Positions 1 through 12,006 are shown, numbered from the stretch's first letter. The stretch is DNA of 64,000 bases from Limonium bicolor (GCA_023374045.1 CM041783.1:98429298-98493297); one strand, 5' to 3'. Program-made: numbers and translations. Notes: generated from the sequence alone by a model not told the origin.

Positions 1-250
1 TGTCGCATTTTAGTTATACTTACAACGTTATAATATTGTAATGTTGTGTATATGTACATATATATATGTACGTGACCGTATTAATATGTAACGTCGTCAT
101 ATTTTCGGACACGTATATGCTCGTACTAATTTAATTGTTCGTTCGCTCACAAGTTGTTACATGCTCATAATCATGTATACATTATTGGTTTATGCCATAA
201 TTTAATTGGTTATATATCCAATCCACATTTAATTAAGTAGGGGTATTTCA
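1..250 (-). mobile_element. Family B LTR, partial (3' LTR of a minus-strand element)
   Basis: The stretch ends at 250 in GGGTATTTCA, the reverse complement of the TGAAATACCC that opens every LTR of this family in the window. It is directly followed by a C-rich, PPT-complementary tract, so this is the first part of the 3' LTR of an element lying on the minus strand. The rest of the LTR lies beyond the window. It is AT-rich and has no gene. Confidence 0.75.
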
Positions 251-268
251 ATCTACCCCCCTTAAAAA
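251..268 (-). other. Polypurine tract of the minus-strand family B element
   Basis: On the minus strand this reads TTTTTAAGGGGGGTAGAT, immediately before the LTR start. The same tract precedes LTRs at 18328 and 32485. By analogy with LTR retrotransposons it would prime plus-strand DNA synthesis. The neighbouring complement of GACTTCGGGACGAAG matches the sequence before the PPT at 32450-32484, which ties this element to the plus-strand family B element. Confidence 0.8.
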
Positions 269-693
269 GACTTCGTCCCGAAGTCGCTTTACTTAATTAG
301 GTGTATTTATAACTACCCTTATAATCCCATAATGAATATCTATGTGATATTCATTTACGCATATCGTTGTTGTGCTAATACCGCACATAGCCCTCAATTG
401 TGGCGTTAATTCAGGCATATATGGATATAGGTGATCCATCAGCACCATCATTTCCAATTAGTTCTACCAATGAGACAACCTCCTAGAGGTGTCATACCAT
501 ATCATCATTCCACATTTCATATAATTATTTCGTTTCGTATCTAAGCGATGCCCTAAGTAATCAATCTACAAGGTACAACAATATATATATCACATTATCA
601 TAAAGAAAGTACTACACCTGGGTGTAAACACGCCATTTAGTATTTCATAAAATTCATACATACAGTGTACATCTCACACAACAAATCAACCAC

Positions 694-870
694 GTACGCC
701 CCGCGTACCAACAACACCAACAAAATGAACAAACAACATCACAAACAACGTATGCCCCGCATACGAAAACAAACCATCAATCAACATCGTGTGCCTCGCA
801 TACCCACAAACATACCAACAACCAACATCGTATGCCCGCATACCCACAAACTATTGTATGCCCTGCATAC
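694..870. repeat. Tandem cluster of five short hairpins
   Basis: Five small inverted repeats occur at 694-708, 749-765, 789-803, 830-843 and 856-870. Each has a 6-7-bp stem around a 2-3-nt loop of C or T. The stems alternate between GTACGC/GCGTAC and GTATGC/GCATAC, which is a compensating change. One stem (789-803) has a G-T wobble. Spacers are rich in CAA and CCAAC. The cluster lies next to the second PPT-like tract of this element. Confidence 0.6.
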
Positions 871-904
871 GAAATAACAGAATTCAATGCAAACATGTGC
901 ACAG

Positions 905-928
905 CCAAGAGGCTTTCCCCCTTAAAAA
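905..928 (-). other. Second PPT-like tract
   Basis: The minus strand reads GTAACCCTTTTTAAGGGGGA here, about 650 bp inside the element from the true PPT. Similar tracts occur inside other copies at 17912, 26901, 30925 and 57964, always upstream of the terminal PPT in element orientation. It may act as an extra plus-strand primer site, or it may be an old duplication. Confidence 0.5.
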
Positions 929-3900
929 GGGTTACGCCCCCCGTACCCCACAAGTATTCAACACCGCTCCACAAGGAGCGCTGGATACTTGGCTCTCAAA
1001 GAGTTCTCTAACTCTCATGTGGGTTTTCACCTTTGGAGTAGATTATTCTCATATCAGAGAGACGGGTATGACTCTAGCCCCTTCGAGTTCTTAAATATAT
1101 AAAGGGTGAGGCACGTGTTTGTGCTCTCTCCCGAATCGTTATGATGGGCCCACTCGCTCCGTACAGAGGTGTAGACCCATGAATATAGGCTCGGTTGATT
1201 CCTTGTATTGTCGTATATCCCATCGTTAGGATTACTAGCACTTTCGCGTATCTCGTCTCATAGACTTTCAGCTTGAGTTGTCATATGATATTGGCTATTA
1301 TTAGTACTTGGTGCCCTTTTGTACTTGACGCAGTAGCCTTCATGTCTACTTAGATAAGGGTTGTCATCTGTGTCTCCTGGTGGTTTTGTTCGTGGAGTAA
1401 CACATTGTTGTAGTTCTTTGATACTTGTTCCGCGTTGATATATATATATCTTCTTCCCGTGTGTCAGGTTAGCAACAACGTTAGTATGGTTCTTCCTGGA
1501 AATCCATACTTTGTGCTCGTATTAGAGTTCTGCAACTTCATCTTCCATTTCACATTATTCTCTGCGAGTTTTACTCATCTAAGTTCGCCCATGTATTTAT
1601 CATTTATGGTTGTTCGTGTTTGTCGCTTCCGCGCGCATCACATTGTAGTTGGTTCGACGGTTTGTTAGTCATTATCACGTTTATGTTCTTCTTAAAACAT
1701 CTGATAGTACACTAGCTTTGTTTTTCCATTGTTGCGTAGTCACGCGTTTAAGTTCACATCATGTGGTAGATTCCTCTAGATTGCAAGAACTTGCATGATC
1801 CTTGTGAGGGTTCTACGTATTATTCGTGCATACAGTGGGTTTCCTTTTTCTGTTATCAGCGTCGTCGTCTTCGAAGGGTCTCCTTGTCTTCACTGTGTAT
1901 CGACCGTTATTCTGTGTTGTAGGTTCTTGGTTCTCTAGCCCGTTGGTTAACTGCGGCTCTTCTCGTCCATCTTCGAGGTAATCTGCATCACTGTCCGTAG
2001 TACGGAGTTGACTACTTCTCGTGTTCCTAACACTACTTGTCTACATGCATGGGGTACCATACTGATACATTACTACTTACCTGACTAACCTATAAATAAG
2101 TCTGTCAGGCCCACATGCTCCTATCAGAGTGCGGTCGTCCCATGTCTCATTTAGTAAACTGGTAGCGTCCGTCACACGACTATTGTGAAGTATTCTATTG
2201 TCAATCTCCCTTTGATGGATGTCCTTGTTGTAGTTTGATGTTGATTGGTCTGTAATGTCGGTTATCTTGTCGTAGGTGCTAATGTTCCAATAGCATGGTG
2301 GTAACTCATGTCCTTAGTAATACACTAGAGGTAGCACTTGGTTGTCAACCAGTTAAACGTTAGATGCTGGTTCTTCTGTATGGCTGTAATCGATCAATGT
2401 AATGTTCGTGCTAAGCTAGTGATGTCAGTTCTCCCATCTCGATCTCCATGAGTATATACATAATCCTTTCCTCCAGGTTTAATCATTATCATATCTTACC
2501 TATGCTTCCCGATACGGCGTAGGGTAAGTTCTTATACTTGGGTATTTATATGCGTTCCCTCTTCCGCTTAATTGGGTGTATTGTAGATTGCATGATTGCT
2601 TGAGCAACTTGGCTCCTTATCTTTTCAACTATTCTCATTGATGGTACTGCACCGCAAGAGTATGCCATTTCTCATAAGATTAGGTTTGTCCATTAGGACT
2701 AAACGTTTATCATTATTAGTGATTAGCACTGAATGCTGGTATATACTTCAAGCAATGTCTTTGTTGTTACTTATTGTTTAGTGCTAGTTATTTGTAACTG
2801 CAGTTATTTATATTTCAAGTGCGCGGTTTGGCGCCTGTTAGTAATTCATCATTGCTATTCACATTGCTTACGGTATGTACCGTAGCTCCATTGCTTCATT
2901 ATATTAACTTAGACATTGTTACGTTAGTAATATGCTTAGAAAGGTAATTGGAGTTGGTGTTCCCGGTCTCCTGAGCTTATGCCCCTCATTTGTACATTAG
3001 GTACTTGCTTATTTACGCTATTTAGCGTTTGGTTTATGTTTTCTGTAATATCGATTTAGGTGGTTGTCATTGATTCAATTTACACATTCATTCATCACTG
3101 ACAGTCGTCACAGTAGTAAACGACATGTCTTCAACATATATTGATACTTATCATTTTCTTACATGGCGGGACGCCCATGGCGGTAGCCCTTCTTCTACTT
3201 AGAACTTGTCTGATAATCAGTATGATCCTGACAATACATATAAACTTAATCTTGATGTTGATTAGTTGTAATTGTACATAACAGTATATGGCACTCCTTG
3301 GTAAAGGTAGTGCTCAAAGGTGGTAATTATTCATGCGCTTAGTGTTGGTTCGCGTTCATTGTTGCGAAGGTATTGGTAATGGCCGTATTACGATAGGTAG
3401 AATTGTTCTTTTCACTCTTGGTCCATCTGTGGACTGATACGTTTTACTAATCTCTTTGTTTCACAGTGTTGTTGGCGTATGCATGAATATAGTCAGTAAA
3501 CTATAAGTTACATTTATTATAAAGTTAAAATGTTATAACATATGATATGTATAACATTTTATTAGGTATTGGCAATATTGTAATAATGGAAAAATATCAG
3601 GAGTTGATGGAAATAAGAATTTTGATGTATGTGCCTTCCGGCAATAATATAGTTTTTATTGAAGGTACGGGTTATAATATTTAAAGAGAAAATTGAATTT
3701 AGACTAAGGTTGGTATAAAATAAACCTTAGGAATTATCAATATAGATATCCTGAAATGTTACAAAATATTAAGATAAAGCTCTTAATATATTTGCATAAT
3801 ATAATGCAACTAATCATATAATCATCTAACATTAAGGTGATGATGAAAATGTGACACAATATAGGAGGATGAATCATGTAATATGAATATAAGTGTGTAT

Positions 3901-4603
3901 ATCTGTGATGCGTAAGCATATGTGAATAAATATAAATACGGATCATATGATACAGTTGGAAACTATGTGGTAGTGATCGTTATACGATCGTATCTCTTCA
4001 TAGTTTTATTTGTATGATTTAATATATACAACGTAAACTGTTAATCGCAAGTTTCCTCATTTAATATCTTATTGCTAAATTGTTACTAGTTGTTTGTAAC
4101 TAGGATACTGCAGTTTGTTTATCCTTACTATAATTAATTTTGGCAACTTGTGAAGAGTCTCAGGAGTCATACGACTCTGGTGTGATCAGCACCAGTGTTG
4201 AACTATCCTTCCACCCCAATTTGTGGTTGGTTTCCTTTGATCCCCGGGAATCAAGTTTCACCGTCCACTTCCAATTCAGCCATTTAATGGTTTAGTAATT
4301 AAATTATGTTATCTTGGCTCCTAAGCCTGTGTCATTTGATTCGTTCTCATTTAGTAGTTATAATTTTGTTATGGGCTAGTGTGCCATTTATTGCATTGGT
4401 CGGACTCGCCGGGTCCTTCAGAGGTTGTAGGCCTCACATCTTAGTGGTTTATTGCAACAATTGTAGTTATGTAGTTTTTACTAGAGGTGTACAATTGTTT
4501 GGTGATTATTGGTAGTCATGGTGTCGTACCATAGGTCTACGCAGTTTATAGTATTCGTTTGTAACGATAATAGCAGTGGTAACTGTAGTAGTAATTGTTT
4601 GCA

Positions 4604-4681
4604 GCACTTGCAGTAGCAAGTGCGCGGGGTAGACGAAATTACTGGTACATTGTTTAAATCAGCGCTTGCTGTGGCAAGCGC
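4604..4681 (-). repeat. Paired GCACTTGC-type hairpins
   Basis: Two perfect 8-bp hairpins lie about 40 bp apart. The one at 4604-4623 is GCACTTGC-AGTA-GCAAGTGC. The one at 4662-4681 is GCGCTTGC-TGTG-GCAAGCGC. Matching pairs exist in the other family B interiors at 27947-28023 and 50861-50938. The stem position that is A-T in one hairpin is G-C in the other, so pairing is kept while the sequence changes. Confidence 0.7.
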
Positions 4682-5655
4682 ACCATGCAAGTAGAGTTGT
4701 CGATTTCCGACTTGTCGTCTCACTGCTGCATGGGTTGCTTAAGTACTGTTAGAATGATTATTCATGAATAAGACAGTATTTGGATTTGGGAAATTTTTTT
4801 TCCTGACCACATTGTCATTTGAATAATCAAGTCCTCCCTCACATTGTATTTATAATAGCGTAAACGTTTGGACTTTGTCTCCCTACAGGTACCGTCACGA
4901 CAGGGTCCTAGTGTCATGGTATTGTGTGCACACAAGTTTAGGATTGAAGTTTGAACATAACAGGACGGTATTCTCACAAAGTTCCTCCACGTTCTCAAGA
5001 TAATTTCTTTTTACAGTCTGGTGGTTAAAGGTCCCATTACGGGCGACGGTCTCGCGGAGTTCATGGTGCTCCCGGTCCGCTTGCCCTGATGTTCTTGGTG
5101 ACCCTTTCCATGACGTTATAGTAGTAGTGGCGCTCGCCTCTGGCAGTGCCTATTGATATGGTGCTTGGTCGTCAATGGAGGTATGACATTGAGGTTGTAT
5201 TAATGTTACAGGAGCAGGAATTATTTATTCCCTATATTCGGGGATTACATTTCTTAGTTGTATTATACTCATTGGGTTGTGGCGGGAGGGGTACTGTCGG
5301 CGGTAGTTCGTACTGAACTTCCACATGAAAGTGGACTGTCGCCAATGTACTCATGACATTTGTGTCTCCTCCTGGCTGAGCTCTCAGCTGGACCTTAACA
5401 GGGGTAATATTCCCGGCCTTTATGCCCTTGGCCAGCTTCCTGGCTCACACCACTACTAGACTTCAGTAATACCATTCGTCTTCTCAATAACGCACCATAT
5501 CACAATCAACTCGTTTGTGTGCCTCAAGGCTAACACTTGCAAGCCAAAGGCTCTGCTAACACATAATTCCATTAAGATAAAGACGTTTCGTACCTCACAA
5601 ACATTTCCCGTGTTTCCCAAATCCTAAGCTCACTGTCTTAACCTAGTATCTCGTC

Positions 5656-5683
5656 ATCAGAGCGGTACTCTGCTCTGATACCA
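5656..5683 (-). other. Primer-binding site (initiator Met tRNA) with embedded hairpin
   Basis: On the minus strand 5683-5672 reads TGGTATCAGAGC, complementary to the 3' end of plant initiator Met tRNA. It starts 4 nt inside the LTR end at 5688. The segment 5656-5679 is an inverted repeat of ATCAGAGC and GCTCTGAT, so the inner PBS can fold with a downstream copy of the tRNA acceptor-stem strand. Confidence 0.85.
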
Positions 5684-5687
5684 CTTT

Positions 5688-7807
5688 TGTAACACCCCTC
5701 TCAAATTAACACGTAAAAGTCACTCACGTCAACAGATAATAAAGCGTCTTACAGCGGAAAATAAACAACAAAATTAAACTCACTCGGGTGTCACCTGCCG
5801 TTACTTGCCCATACTACGATAAGTAACGAAGTAGAACTAAATCCAACAACTAGAATACACATCACTACTAAACCGCTGTGATAACGAGATATCCCTAGAC
5901 ATCATACTAAGTCCACATCCATATCAGTAGACAAGTGAGCATCTATTTCAAATCCCAGATACATACAATATTATCATCATACAACTACAGCCTGATATCA
6001 ATATACAATAAATTCCTTACGCAATAATTGAAGTAATCCTATCTACCCTGTTCCCGCACTCCGGCTTCAACGAAGATCAACAACCTGCACAATAAGTGTA
6101 GTCTCAGCGATAGACGCTGAGTATGCCGGATCTGGACCCTATTGGTCACTTGTCATTTTTTACCGTCTTGATAATAGATTGATTTCATGCTTTGTCATTT
6201 TACAGATATAATAGATACTGTAACAGCATGCATAATTATATAATCATTCATCCAATCAAAACAGTCACTTATAAACATACACAACAATCACACATCACAC
6301 AATGCGACGACATTAGTAATTCATACATCGTATTTTATCATCATCATGTATTACAACATTCGGCCCCCCGGGCCCTCACATATTATTGTCTTAGTTAGCA
6401 CTGTCGGGCGTCAATTAGGACAACCCGAAATAAATTCACTTGGACGGTAGTCCCACGTACACACAAGGTGCTCACTGCCCTGATCATCCGAAGACTCTGG
6501 GACTAATTCACTTTGCCTTTGTAAAGGCGTCCATTTAGGTGGCCAAGGGCCTGGTGCCAACGGTAGCACACTCCGCCTGACGATCTATGTAGGCTCGTCA
6601 GGATTAACTAGGGTACAACCCGATACGGGATAACCCAAGAGATCTCTACGCGCGACCAGCAGCCAGTGACTGTCTGGATTAAGGTACATCATCACATTCA
6701 TTCACACTCCACTGTTAACTTTGTTAGTTAGATAGTCAGTTACAGTTTTAGTTCTGGAGAACATCACTTAATTTGTTGGCTGCCCTATGGGTCTTACGCA
6801 TGCCTAGAATTATTCTAGGTAGTATTCATGTTCGAGTCAAAGCTCTAGAGACCGACAATGTCGTGTCCCGTTCCTAAGTGTTTTACTTAGGTTATAACTA
6901 CATACTTGTAATACTTAGCGTATTAGGTCAAGCAACAGTGGTCACAATCACACATTTCGCATATGTATTTTTGTATAAGTCGATCTATAGTCGACGTAGT
7001 ATTAGTCCCGTAGGACGTTCGTGCATAAATAAATAATGCAGTAAACATAACTACACATCACACACATAAATCACATACATACATTCACACAAGTTATTTA
7101 TCAAACAAATCCGAGCCCGAGGAATTCCTCAGGACAACTCGGATCAAACCCCTTTACATACCGTACACCGTGGACCAAGGATGCGCAATAAGGATCTCTA
7201 AGCTTCTCGAGCGCGCACGTCCGACAGACGGTCTAACAATACGAAGAACGCTAAATGTCAATCCACATGACAATACGATTCGGTATTTCCGAATAACGCC
7301 AGTAACCCCGGTTTTACACCCCCGGACTTTCAACTGTTAATAGTTAAGGTATCATTATCCTAAACTCTTTACTCGTAGTATGTTTTAATATACGGTTTAC
7401 GAGGACGCCGGTTTTATTCGAACGTCGTGGCTAACGTTTTAAACGTAGGAATATATTCCTATCCCATAGTATTTTATAGACGTTACGCCTGATACAAAAT
7501 TGTTCGTTCTCGTATCATTACTTCAACTTGACATCGCATGCATGGGTACGTTATAACCTTTAGTGGCATGTATGGTTACATTTATAACCTATGGTTGTTT
7601 GCATTCCATGCAACGTTAGTTATATTACCTTCTCTAACATACCTTATATTATACAACTTCCAATTATGTGACAAATTGTATTTATTTAAAACCTTATGAC
7701 TTGTAGTATATAATTATAAACAAGTCAATGTTCATCATTTATGATTATATGGTTTGAAACCCATAATAATATATGTGCATGTTATTTGCCGCGTTTTGCA
7801 CTTTTGT
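5688..7807 (-). mobile_element. Family B 5' LTR (minus strand), interrupted by the family A insertion
   Basis: It starts with TGTAACACCCC next to the PBS, the reverse complement of the LTR end. Segments such as the one near 6110-6160 match, in reverse, the end of the plus-strand family B LTR near 48600. The LTR stops at 7807, where a plus-strand family A LTR begins. Its remaining part was not found in the window. No gene is visible. The 5 bp before the insertion are TTTGT. Confidence 0.7.
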
Positions 7808-8127
7808 TGAAATACCCCGTAATTAAAAATAGTGATTAATTAGACTAATGAATAATTTAGAGGCTTGATTAAGTATAAATAATCATAAGGGAACAAATCC
7901 GAAGAAAACGGATCCTTAAAACGGATTAAAATCACTAACGAACCTTAAAGCGCGTTTTTCGAGGTAACCGGGAAAACGTGTCTTTAAGCGGGTCAAATAG
8001 ACTCGTAACAATTTTGGTCAACTAAATAATCATTAATAAATATTAGTGAAGCTTTAGAACCAATAAAATCAAGAAAACGAGAAATTAGTAAAAACTGTCA
8101 AAAACGGGAAGTTGTGTGGGGTAGAAG

Positions 8128-8135
8128 TATAAATA
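8128..8135 (+). promoter_or_regulatory. Probable LTR TATA box
   Basis: TATAAATA sits about 320 bp into the LTR and is kept at 18649-18656 in the partner LTR. It is followed by a C/T-rich stretch typical of plant core promoters. If it is used, the transcript leader before gag would be more than 3.8 kb unspliced. Confidence 0.5.
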
Positions 8136-8977
8136 ACTAAAACTTATGTGTCCACTTTTAAAATAAAAAGTGAAGTTGTGTGTGTGTGTGTATGCCAGCC
8201 GATGGGCTCCCCCTCTCACTCTCACACACTCTATTTATTCTCTCTTATTTACAAACAAACAAAACTAATAAAGAAAACTAACTTACTTTATTACTTTCCT
8301 CCCTCACTCACAAACTCTCTCTCCTCCCCTCATTCTCTTCTCTCACGCGAATTCCCTCCCTCACTCTCTCTGATTTTCTTCCTCTTCTCCAAACGAGCGA
8401 GCCATGGAAGAATGAGAAAAACAACACAAATATTCACTTCTCTCCTCTTGTAACCTCCCTTAAGCTCTTCCAAAAATTATAAAAATACCACCATTGGAAT
8501 CCTCTCACCAAGAGCTACATTTCCATCTTTCCAAAATTCGAAAACCTACAATTTCGTTTTTATGGGTATGTCCCATTTGGAGCTTCAACACCACCATTAG
8601 AAGGCCCTCCTTCTCCTTGTTCTTTTGAGGTAAAACCTTCTTGAAACTCCTTCGTTTTCTTGTCTTATGAGCAAAACGAATTTAAGCTAAAACCCTTGTT
8701 TGGCCTCCTGTATCCTAGCCGATTTTGGCATCTTGGTGGAGTTGGAATCTTGTTCTTGAGCCACTCCAAACTCTATTTACACCCTTGCAAGGTAATGAGA
8801 ATTCTAAACCCTAAAACCTACTTAAAGCTTAATAATAGTTAGGGTTAGTTATAGTGTATTGAAATGTGTATGTATATGGGTTGTAGAGTAGAGAATTTGT
8901 GGTTACAAAACCGGGGTAGAGAGAGAAGGAAGAAAGAAGCAAGAAGAAGAAGAAAGAAAATCTAGAAGGAAAAATAA

Positions 8978-8979
8978 GG
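8978..8979 (+). other. Candidate leader splice donor (5' LTR)
   Basis: The site reads AATAAG|GTAAGA, close to the plant donor consensus. It is repeated at 19495/19496 in the partner LTR. In the minus-strand family A-like LTRs the same position keeps AAG|GTAA. Together with an acceptor-like CAG directly before the gag ATG (12007), it could remove most of the LTR leader. Confidence 0.4.
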
Positions 8980-9725
8980 TAAGAATGCTTTTTTTTGTGT
9001 AACTTGGTATATATATGTATGTAACAGTTTTTGGTAGTTTGAAATGAGTAATGGAAATGGTAGTAGTGTAATAGTAGTGTAATGTGTAGGAGGATATAAG
9101 TATTTTGAAGCCTTAAAAGACATTTTAAAACCGCCACAATTGAGATGGGAATTACATCTTGAGTGCAGGCAGGAATTTTAAAAGTGTTAGTGTTGTAGAT
9201 TGTGTTGGAGAATTGGTATATTATGCTGTTTAAAAAAGGTGAGAAAGAGTGATGATGATTGGGAACTAGAATATGTGGTGAGAGTGTAAAAATATAGGGG
9301 AGGTTATGTCAAAATTTATATAGGATTAGAACACTTAGTGAATTTTAAACTAGGTGACTAATGTGAGTGTGTAACAGATTTTGTTGAGATAGATAGGGGG
9401 TAAGTTAAGAGAGATAGTTAAGGTAGTTATAGTGCATTGTAAGTTTTAAAAAAATAACATTATAAGAGGGAGCTAAAGATGTAGAAGTGGGAGTTAAAAT
9501 CTGTAGCAAATATAGTAAGGGAGAAAACAATGTGTAAGTGTTGAGTAGAAACTTAGAGAATTGTGTATATAAGTTAGTATAGGATTGTGTAATGAATTAG
9601 GGAATGAATTAGCATGACTTAGGGTGTTTAAACTATACCAAAACATGTTAGGATGTATGTAGGAAGATTGGGGAAGCAATGGGTGAAATTGGGGAAGAAA
9701 AATAAAATCTGTAGCAAGGTTCTGA

Positions 9726-10143
9726 CTTCGTCCGACCCAGACGGTGAGTCGGACGTGGGTCGGACGGGGCTTGAGAAACGAAATCAACCTTTCTGGAATG
9801 GTCCGACCCAGGGCCGTGAGTCGGACGTGGGTCGGACATGGCTTAAACAACGAACCATGAACTTACTGAATGGTCCGACCCAGGACCGTGAGTCGGACAT
9901 GGGTCGGTCGGACATGCAAATTTTACAATGTCGAAGTTTCTGACTTCGTCCGACCCAGAGGTGAGTCGGACGTGGGTCGGACGGAGCTTGGACGACAGGA
10001 CCAAAACTTCTGGAATGGTCCGACCCAGAGAGAGTATGGGTCGGACGGAATAGTGCTGGGTCGGACAGGGTAAATTTCAGAGAACGAACTCTACTGGAAT
10101 GGTCCGACCCAGGGCTTGGGTCGGACGGTGGGTCGGACGGCCT
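9726..10143 (+). repeat. LTR hairpin array, GTCCGACCCA type
   Basis: About six imperfect units of roughly 70-75 bp, each containing GTCCGACCCA and its complement TGGGTCGGAC around a loop; for example 9801-9810 pairs with 9828-9837. Spacers carry CTGGAATGG. The array recurs at 20236-20643. Family A-like LTRs on the minus strand have an array of the same design with a different stem sequence. Confidence 0.8.
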
Positions 10144-10177
10144 ATACTACACAAAAAAAAAAATAGTAAGCTTATAA

Positions 10178-10212
<35 letters not shown>

Positions 10213-10236
10213 TACCCACCTATACATATGTATATA
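10178..10236. repeat. TA microsatellite
   Basis: A run of TA dinucleotides followed by TATGTATATATATA-type sequence. It lies in the LTR just after the hairpin array and is present, but shorter, in the partner LTR near 20680-20735. Confidence 0.85.
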
Positions 10237-10942
10237 TATAGTATGTAAACCATGGACAAGTAATGGAAAGTAAGTAAAATGAAATATAAGTGTAAGGAAT
10301 GTAAGCCTAGTAAGTATGGATTAGTAAACACAAAAGTAGTTGAGTTAAGATTAATAATAGTTAGATTAATCATTCAATTGTATGCATATCATAGGATTTG
10401 ATTTGTGACACCGAAGGACGTTTGGAAACACGTACGACGGTGAACGGTATGGATTCCTCATGCCCCGTATGCTATCTTGGTTACTCTGATTTGTGTGTTG
10501 TGTGCTAATTGATCACCAAATAAGATAAATGCACGAATCGGAGTTAATATGCATACTTGTGAATATGTAGTGTTGTATGTTGTGAATATTCTCTTAAATT
10601 TTAGTTTGTATAATTCATGAAATGTATGGATGAATATGAATGCTTGTATGAATGTTGCAATGTATTGTGACCGATTGTGATGCGTTGGACTTCTAACTTA
10701 TTCCTAACAAGCTAACCATCCTAACTTAAATTGGTAATTAAATTGGAATGAGTAGAAGTCCGATATAGTTTCGGCCACGCGTGAGGATGCGGAGTCACGA
10801 GAGGTTGGCTCCAATTCCTGACTCTTAAACTGGTCCGCGGCCCAAATCCCTTAAGTGGGTAGCATCCCGGATTGGTGAGTCAAGTAAATCCCGGAGGTGG
10901 GACGGCGTAGTCCCCAGGGCCGGAGGTCCCGACGACTTAACT

Positions 10943-11038
10943 TGAGTATAAGTAAGTAAGCAAGAATGAGTAAGTAAAGTAAATGAAAGTAAGTAATTGT
11001 AAGTAAGAAAAAGTAAGTAATGAGTAAAAGAGTAAAAG
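10943..11038. repeat. TAAG-rich simple repeat
   Basis: Degenerate repeats of GTAA and AAGTAAGT lie in the last third of the LTR. The same stretch occurs in the partner LTR (about 21445-21535). In reverse orientation it occurs near 33640-33690, 54440-54520 and 58670-58735. Confidence 0.75.
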
Positions 11039-11415
11039 CATTCCGATTAACCCGGATGCATAATTTGGCTAACCTTGTGAAGGTAAGTAAGATGTGTACT
11101 ATTATATTGTTGCCTTGAATTGTGTAATGAACTGTATTAGCATGTATGTTGTATGCAAAGCATGTATGTATGAAAATAATGAACAGCATGTTAGTGGACG
11201 TCAAATAGTCGGCGTGCCCTAGCTAGCACGCGGTATATGCGGAGTTTATACGCAGCGTTTGCTGAGCCCCTTGGGGCACCATTTTTACTACACGCAGGTA
11301 CTCGAGAGTGATGAAGATGTGAAGACTCAATTTTATTTCTTTATCTTCTTTTTGGATGTAAACATTGAATTATGATGGGTGTACTGAGTAGTACATGGCT
11401 GTTTTTTGATTAGCC

Positions 11416-11435
11416 GGTGTACCATGGGGTACACC
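11416..11435. repeat. LTR-end hairpin
   Basis: A perfect 8-bp stem, GGTGTACC and GGTACACC, around ATGG. It is kept in the partner LTR near 21912 and, in reverse, near 51977. Its role is unknown. Confidence 0.6.
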
Positions 11436-11785
11436 TTTTTGGGATATTGATAGAATGGGAATTGGTATAGATGAGTGGCTAGTGGGAACTCATTATTTTG
11501 GGAAGCTGAATTGGGATGTAAGTATGCACTTTAAATACTCGGTGATCCAAGATTGTAAGCATGTTATGTTTCGGTAATGGTAAGCAATGTTTTAGTAGCT
11601 CGGTATATTATGTTCATCAGACCGTTACTGTAAGTAATAGCCTAGAGCCGTATAGGGCCGTATGGGCGGTTAGCGGCGTTGTATCACCCGCCGTAGTAAG
11701 TAGTAATATTCCGCTGCGAACTCGTAGGATTAACAGGACGATTAGACGGTAAGCATAGGATTAGCGGTTGGGGTGTTACAAAAAG

Positions 11786-11813
11786 TGGTATCAGAGCGTA
11801 GTTACGCTCTGAT
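11786..11813 (+). other. Primer-binding site with acceptor-stem-like hairpin
   Basis: TGGTATCAGAGC at 11786-11797 matches the plant initiator Met tRNA PBS, 5 nt after the LTR. 11790-11800 (ATCAGAGCGTA) is followed after GT by its exact complement TACGCTCTGAT at 11803-11813. This perfect 11-bp hairpin covers most of the PBS. Its second strand resembles the 3' acceptor strand of the primer tRNA. Confidence 0.9.
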
Positions 11814-11857
11814 GTCCATAGTACCGAGCATAGGGGATTACCGAGTTAGGATTCCAA

Positions 11858-11937
11858 CCGTCTTAAGACGGATACTTAGAAACCTAACTAGGAACTACCG
11901 TTATTAATAACGGATACCCTTGACGTTCTTAGGAACG
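11858..11937 (+). other. Gag leader palindromes
   Basis: Three self-complementary elements stand in a row between PBS and gag: CCGTCTTAAGACGG (11858-11871), CCGTTATTAATAACGG (11898-11913) and CGTTC-TTAG-GAACG (11924-11937). A weaker CCTA-AC-TAGG lies at 11883-11892. They are identical in the second interior. By analogy with retroviral leaders they could serve RNA dimerisation or packaging. That is inference. Confidence 0.55.
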
Positions 11938-12006
11938 ATACTTTGCTTAAATTCCAAGACCTTTGAGTCATATCTTGCAAGCCTAATGTAACTGTTAAAT
12001 ATTCAG

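Larger units (their letters stand above)
251..5687 (-). mobile_element. Non-coding interior of the minus-strand family B element
   Basis: This 5.4-kb stretch lies between a PPT (251-268) and a PBS (5672-5683), so it is the interior of an LTR element read on the minus strand. No gag, protease, RT or integrase motif is visible on either strand. The longest frames are short and look random. It holds a hairpin cluster (694-870), a second PPT-like tract (about 905-928) and a pair of GCACTTGC-type hairpins (4604-4681). It resembles a large retrotransposon derivative (LARD) that would depend on proteins made elsewhere. A heavily decayed coding region cannot be excluded without alignment. Confidence 0.65.
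7808..11780 (+). repeat. Family A 5' LTR (about 4.0 kb)
   Basis: It runs from TGAAATACCCC to GGGGTGTTACA and is followed by the PBS. Its full-length partner is 18328-22268. From left to right it contains a TATA box (8128), a pyrimidine-rich stretch (about 8200-8400), a good splice donor (8978), an array of GTCCGACCCA hairpins (9726-10143), a TA microsatellite, a TAAG-rich stretch and a GGTGTACC hairpin near the end. Short reading frames inside are not conserved between copies and are not genes. Confidence 0.9.

Noticed and set aside
9494..10073. Open frames across the LTR hairpin array
   Set aside because: They are made of the repeated GTCCGACCCA unit in several frames on both strands and are not kept between copies.
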